DNA of 64,000 nt, taken from assembly GCF_000383615.1 (NCBI RefSeq), contig NZ_KB911588.1, positions 186,001 through 250,000 on the forward strand, written 5' to 3'. Positions 62,451-64,000 of the stretch are shown here, piece after piece (the first letter of the stretch is position 1; every line of letters begins with the position of its first letter). The notes below the pieces were generated by a model. The model was not told the origin of the DNA, did no database searches, and saw nothing but the letters and a program-made list of their open reading frames with translations. The stretch comes from Streptomyces canus 299MFChir4.1 (GTDB lineage: Bacteria > Actinomycetota > Actinomycetes > Streptomycetales > Streptomycetaceae). Made by a program: the position numbers and the translations under genes.

Positions 62451-63508
62451 TGGCCCGCTTCCACCCGCTCCCGGTGGCCGCGGTCGACCGGCTCACCGAC
62501 GACTCCGTGGCCCTGACCCTCACCGTGCCGCCCGAGCTGCGCGAGGAGTTCCGGTACGCCGCCGGCCAGCATCTCGCCCTGCGCCGCACGGCCGACGGCA
62601 CGGAGATACGCCGGACCTACTCCATCTGCTCCCCGGCACCGGACGGCGAGGGACCACGCGAACTGCGGGTCGGCGTGCGGCTGGTGGAGGGCGGCGCCTT
62701 CTCGACCTACGCGCTCAAGGAGATCAACGTCGGCGACGAGCTGGAGGTGATGACACCGGCGGGCCGGTTCACCCTCGACCCGGCGCCCGGTCTGTACGCG
62801 GCGGTCGTCGGCGGCAGTGGCATCACCCCGGTGCTGTCGATCGTGGCGACGCTGCTGGCGCGCGAGCCCGAGGCCCGGTTCTGTCTGATCCGCAGCGACC
62901 GCACTTCCGCGTCGACGATGTTCCTGGAGGAGGTCGCCGACCTGAAGGACCGCTACCCCGAGCGGTTCCAGCTGGTCACGGTGCTCTCCCGGGAGGAGCA
63001 GCAGGCAGGGTTGCCCTCCGGACGGCTCGACCGGCAGCGGCTGACCGGGCTGCTGCCGGCACTGCTGCCGGTGGACCGGGTGGCGGGCTGGTTCCTGTGC
63101 GGGCCGTTCGGACTGGTGCAGGGTGCGGAGCGGGCGTTGCGGGAACTCGGGGTCGCGCGTACCCGGATCCACGAGGAGATCTTCCATGTGGACGCGGGGG
63201 CTGCCCCGGCACAGACGGTTCCCGCGCCCGCGCACAGCACGGTGACCGCGCGGCTCGACGGACGCGGCGGCAGCTGGCCCGTCCAGGACGGTGAGTCGCT
63301 GCTGGAGACGGTGCTGCGCAACCGGTCCGACGCGCCCTACGCCTGCAAGGGCGGGGTGTGCGGGACCTGCCGGGCCTTCCTGGTCTCCGGCGAGGTCCGC
63401 ATGGACCGCAACTTCGCGCTGGAGCCGGAGGAGACGCAGGCGGGCTATGTGCTGGCGTGCCAGTCGCATCCGGTGACGGAGAAGGTGGAGCTGGACTTCG
63501 ACAGGTAG
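62450..63508 (+). CDS. paaE: Phenylacetyl-CoA epoxidase reductase PaaE
   Basis: 352 residues. An FNR-like FAD domain (about 1-100, RRTYSICSPAP) and an NADPH domain (GGSGITPVLSIVATLLAREP) precede a plant-type [2Fe-2S] ferredoxin domain with CKGGVCGTC and a distal Cys in LACQSHP. It passes electrons from NADPH to PaaA. ATG 62450 overlaps the paaD stop (TGATG); GTG 62447 is an alternative. Confidence 0.97.
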   Translation: MARFHPLPVAAVDRLTDDSVALTLTVPPELREEFRYAAGQHLALRRTADGTEIRRTYSICSPAPDGEGPRELRVGVRLVEGGAFSTYALKEINVGDELEVMTPAGRFTLDPAPGLYAAVVGGSGITPVLSIVATLLAREPEARFCLIRSDRTSASTMFLEEVADLKDRYPERFQLVTVLSREEQQAGLPSGRLDRQRLTGLLPALLPVDRVAGWFLCGPFGLVQGAERALRELGVARTRIHEEIFHVDAGAAPAQTVPAPAHSTVTARLDGRGGSWPVQDGESLLETVLRNRSDAPYACKGGVCGTCRAFLVSGEVRMDRNFALEPEETQAGYVLACQSHPVTEKVELDFDR

Positions 63509-63533
63509 GCCGGGGAAGCCCGTTCCCTTCTTC

Positions 63534-63547
63534 TAGAACCTGTTCTA
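63534..63547. promoter_or_regulatory. KstR-like palindrome upstream of acyl-CoA dehydrogenase
   Basis: TAGAACCTGTTCTA is a perfect dyad matching the T-N2-AAC-N2-GTT-N2-A pattern bound by KstR, the TetR repressor of steroid catabolism in mycolic actinobacteria. It lies 61 bp before the GTG of the downstream gene. Confidence 0.6.
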
Positions 63548-63607
63548 TCTTGACGGACCGCCAGATCAGCTGACCCGATCTGCCGACCCGTCGGAAGGAC
63601 AGGGACC

Positions 63608-64000
63608 GTGGACTTCACCTTCAGCGAGGAGCAGCAGGCGGCGGCCGAGGCGGCGCGGGGGGTGTTCGCCGACGTGGTGCCGGACGCGGTGCCGTCCCCG
63701 GCGCTGACCGCGGGTGCCGTGGCCGACGAGTTCGACCGCGCGCTGTGGGCCAGGCTCGCCGACGCGGACCTGCTGAGCCTGCTGGTGGCGGAGGAGTACG
63801 GCGGGGCGGGTCTGGACGCCGTCGCGCTGTGCCTGGTGCTGCGTGAATCGGCGAAGGTGCTGGCGCGGGTGCCCCTGCTGGAGAACAGTGCGGCCATGGC
63901 GGCCGTACAGGCTTACGGCGGGCCGGAGTTGAGGGGGCAGCTGCTGGAGCGGGCCGGGCGCGGCGAGATCGTGCTGACCGTCGCCGCGAGCGGCCGCACC
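63608..64000 (+). CDS. Acyl-CoA dehydrogenase, 3' end beyond window
   Basis: 131 residues from GTG 63608 (GGAAGGA 6-7 bp upstream), continuing past the edge. It begins VDFTFSEEQQAAAEAARGVF and continues LLVAEEYGGAGLDAVALCLV, the N-terminal helical domain of an acyl-CoA dehydrogenase. The Ala-rich, divergent N-terminus resembles the FadE alpha/beta pairs of steroid or branched-acid degradation. The KstR-like palindrome upstream fits that view, but the specificity is not shown. Confidence 0.88.
   Translation, partial: MDFTFSEEQQAAAEAARGVFADVVPDAVPSPALTAGAVADEFDRALWARLADADLLSLLVAEEYGGAGLDAVALCLVLRESAKVLARVPLLENSAAMAAVQAYGGPELRGQLLERAGRGEIVLTVAASGRT

Overview
The window is chromosomal core DNA from a high-GC actinobacterium, almost certainly a Streptomyces. 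Third codon positions are nearly all G/C, and GTG/TTG and leaderless starts are common. Signature genes include a mycothiol-dependent enzyme, the proteasome activator Bpa, a SpoIIE-type phosphatase, two branched-chain alpha-keto acid dehydrogenase (BCKDH) clusters about 12 kb apart with bkdR, and an actinobacterial phenylacetate (paa) catabolon. Two ParB-binding parS palindromes (12451-12466 and 45920-45935) suggest the region lies within a few hundred kb of oriC. I see no rRNA, tRNA, insertion sequence, prophage or CRISPR array.

Layout. 0-5 kb: MocR regulator (cut by the window edge), alpha/beta hydrolase, membrane endonuclease/exonuclease/phosphatase-family protein, and a frame-broken FUSC transporter. 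5-12.5 kb: von Willebrand A protein, metG, a conserved hypothetical, a secreted intradiol dioxygenase, aspS and a parS site. 12.5-20.7 kb: PAS-GAF-SpoIIE-ATPase signalling protein, a frame-broken BRO-N protein, pirin, a divergent MFS/TetR pair, SseB-like protein, and a frame-broken second intradiol dioxygenase. 20.8-32.9 kb: FadE5-like acyl-CoA dehydrogenase, M18 aminopeptidase, small membrane proteins, glycosyltransferase, a decayed thioredoxin/NHL gene, LURP-one protein, carbon-nitrogen hydrolase, mycothiol-dependent enzyme, GntR-MFS operon and a D,D-carboxypeptidase. 33-52.5 kb: first BCKDH operon, phosphotransferase, Ser/Thr kinase, Bpa, quinone reductase, a Drr-type ABC exporter whose ATPase is broken by a 20-bp tandem duplication, a K+ channel, moeA and a MobA-like gene, then the second BCKDH operon divergent from bkdR. 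52.5-64 kb: paaR-paaH, paaN, a TrmH-HTTM-DUF5819 operon, paaABCDE, and the start of another acyl-CoA dehydrogenase.

How genes work together. PaaABCDE oxygenate phenylacetyl-CoA, PaaN oxidises the ring-opened aldehyde, and PaaH carries out a beta-oxidation step. The TetR regulator beside paaH probably acts through dyads ACCG-N2-CG-N2-CGGT found before paaN and before paaA, with a weaker copy before the bkdABC operon. The two BCKDH operons supply branched acyl-CoAs for membrane lipids and polyketides.

An unusual feature is the number of reading-frame breaks: FUSC (two), BRO-N (one), second dioxygenase (one), NHL gene (two plus a missing N-terminal domain), and the 20-bp duplication in the ABC ATPase. 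Some may be sequencing errors in G/C runs. The NHL truncation and the exact duplication look real.
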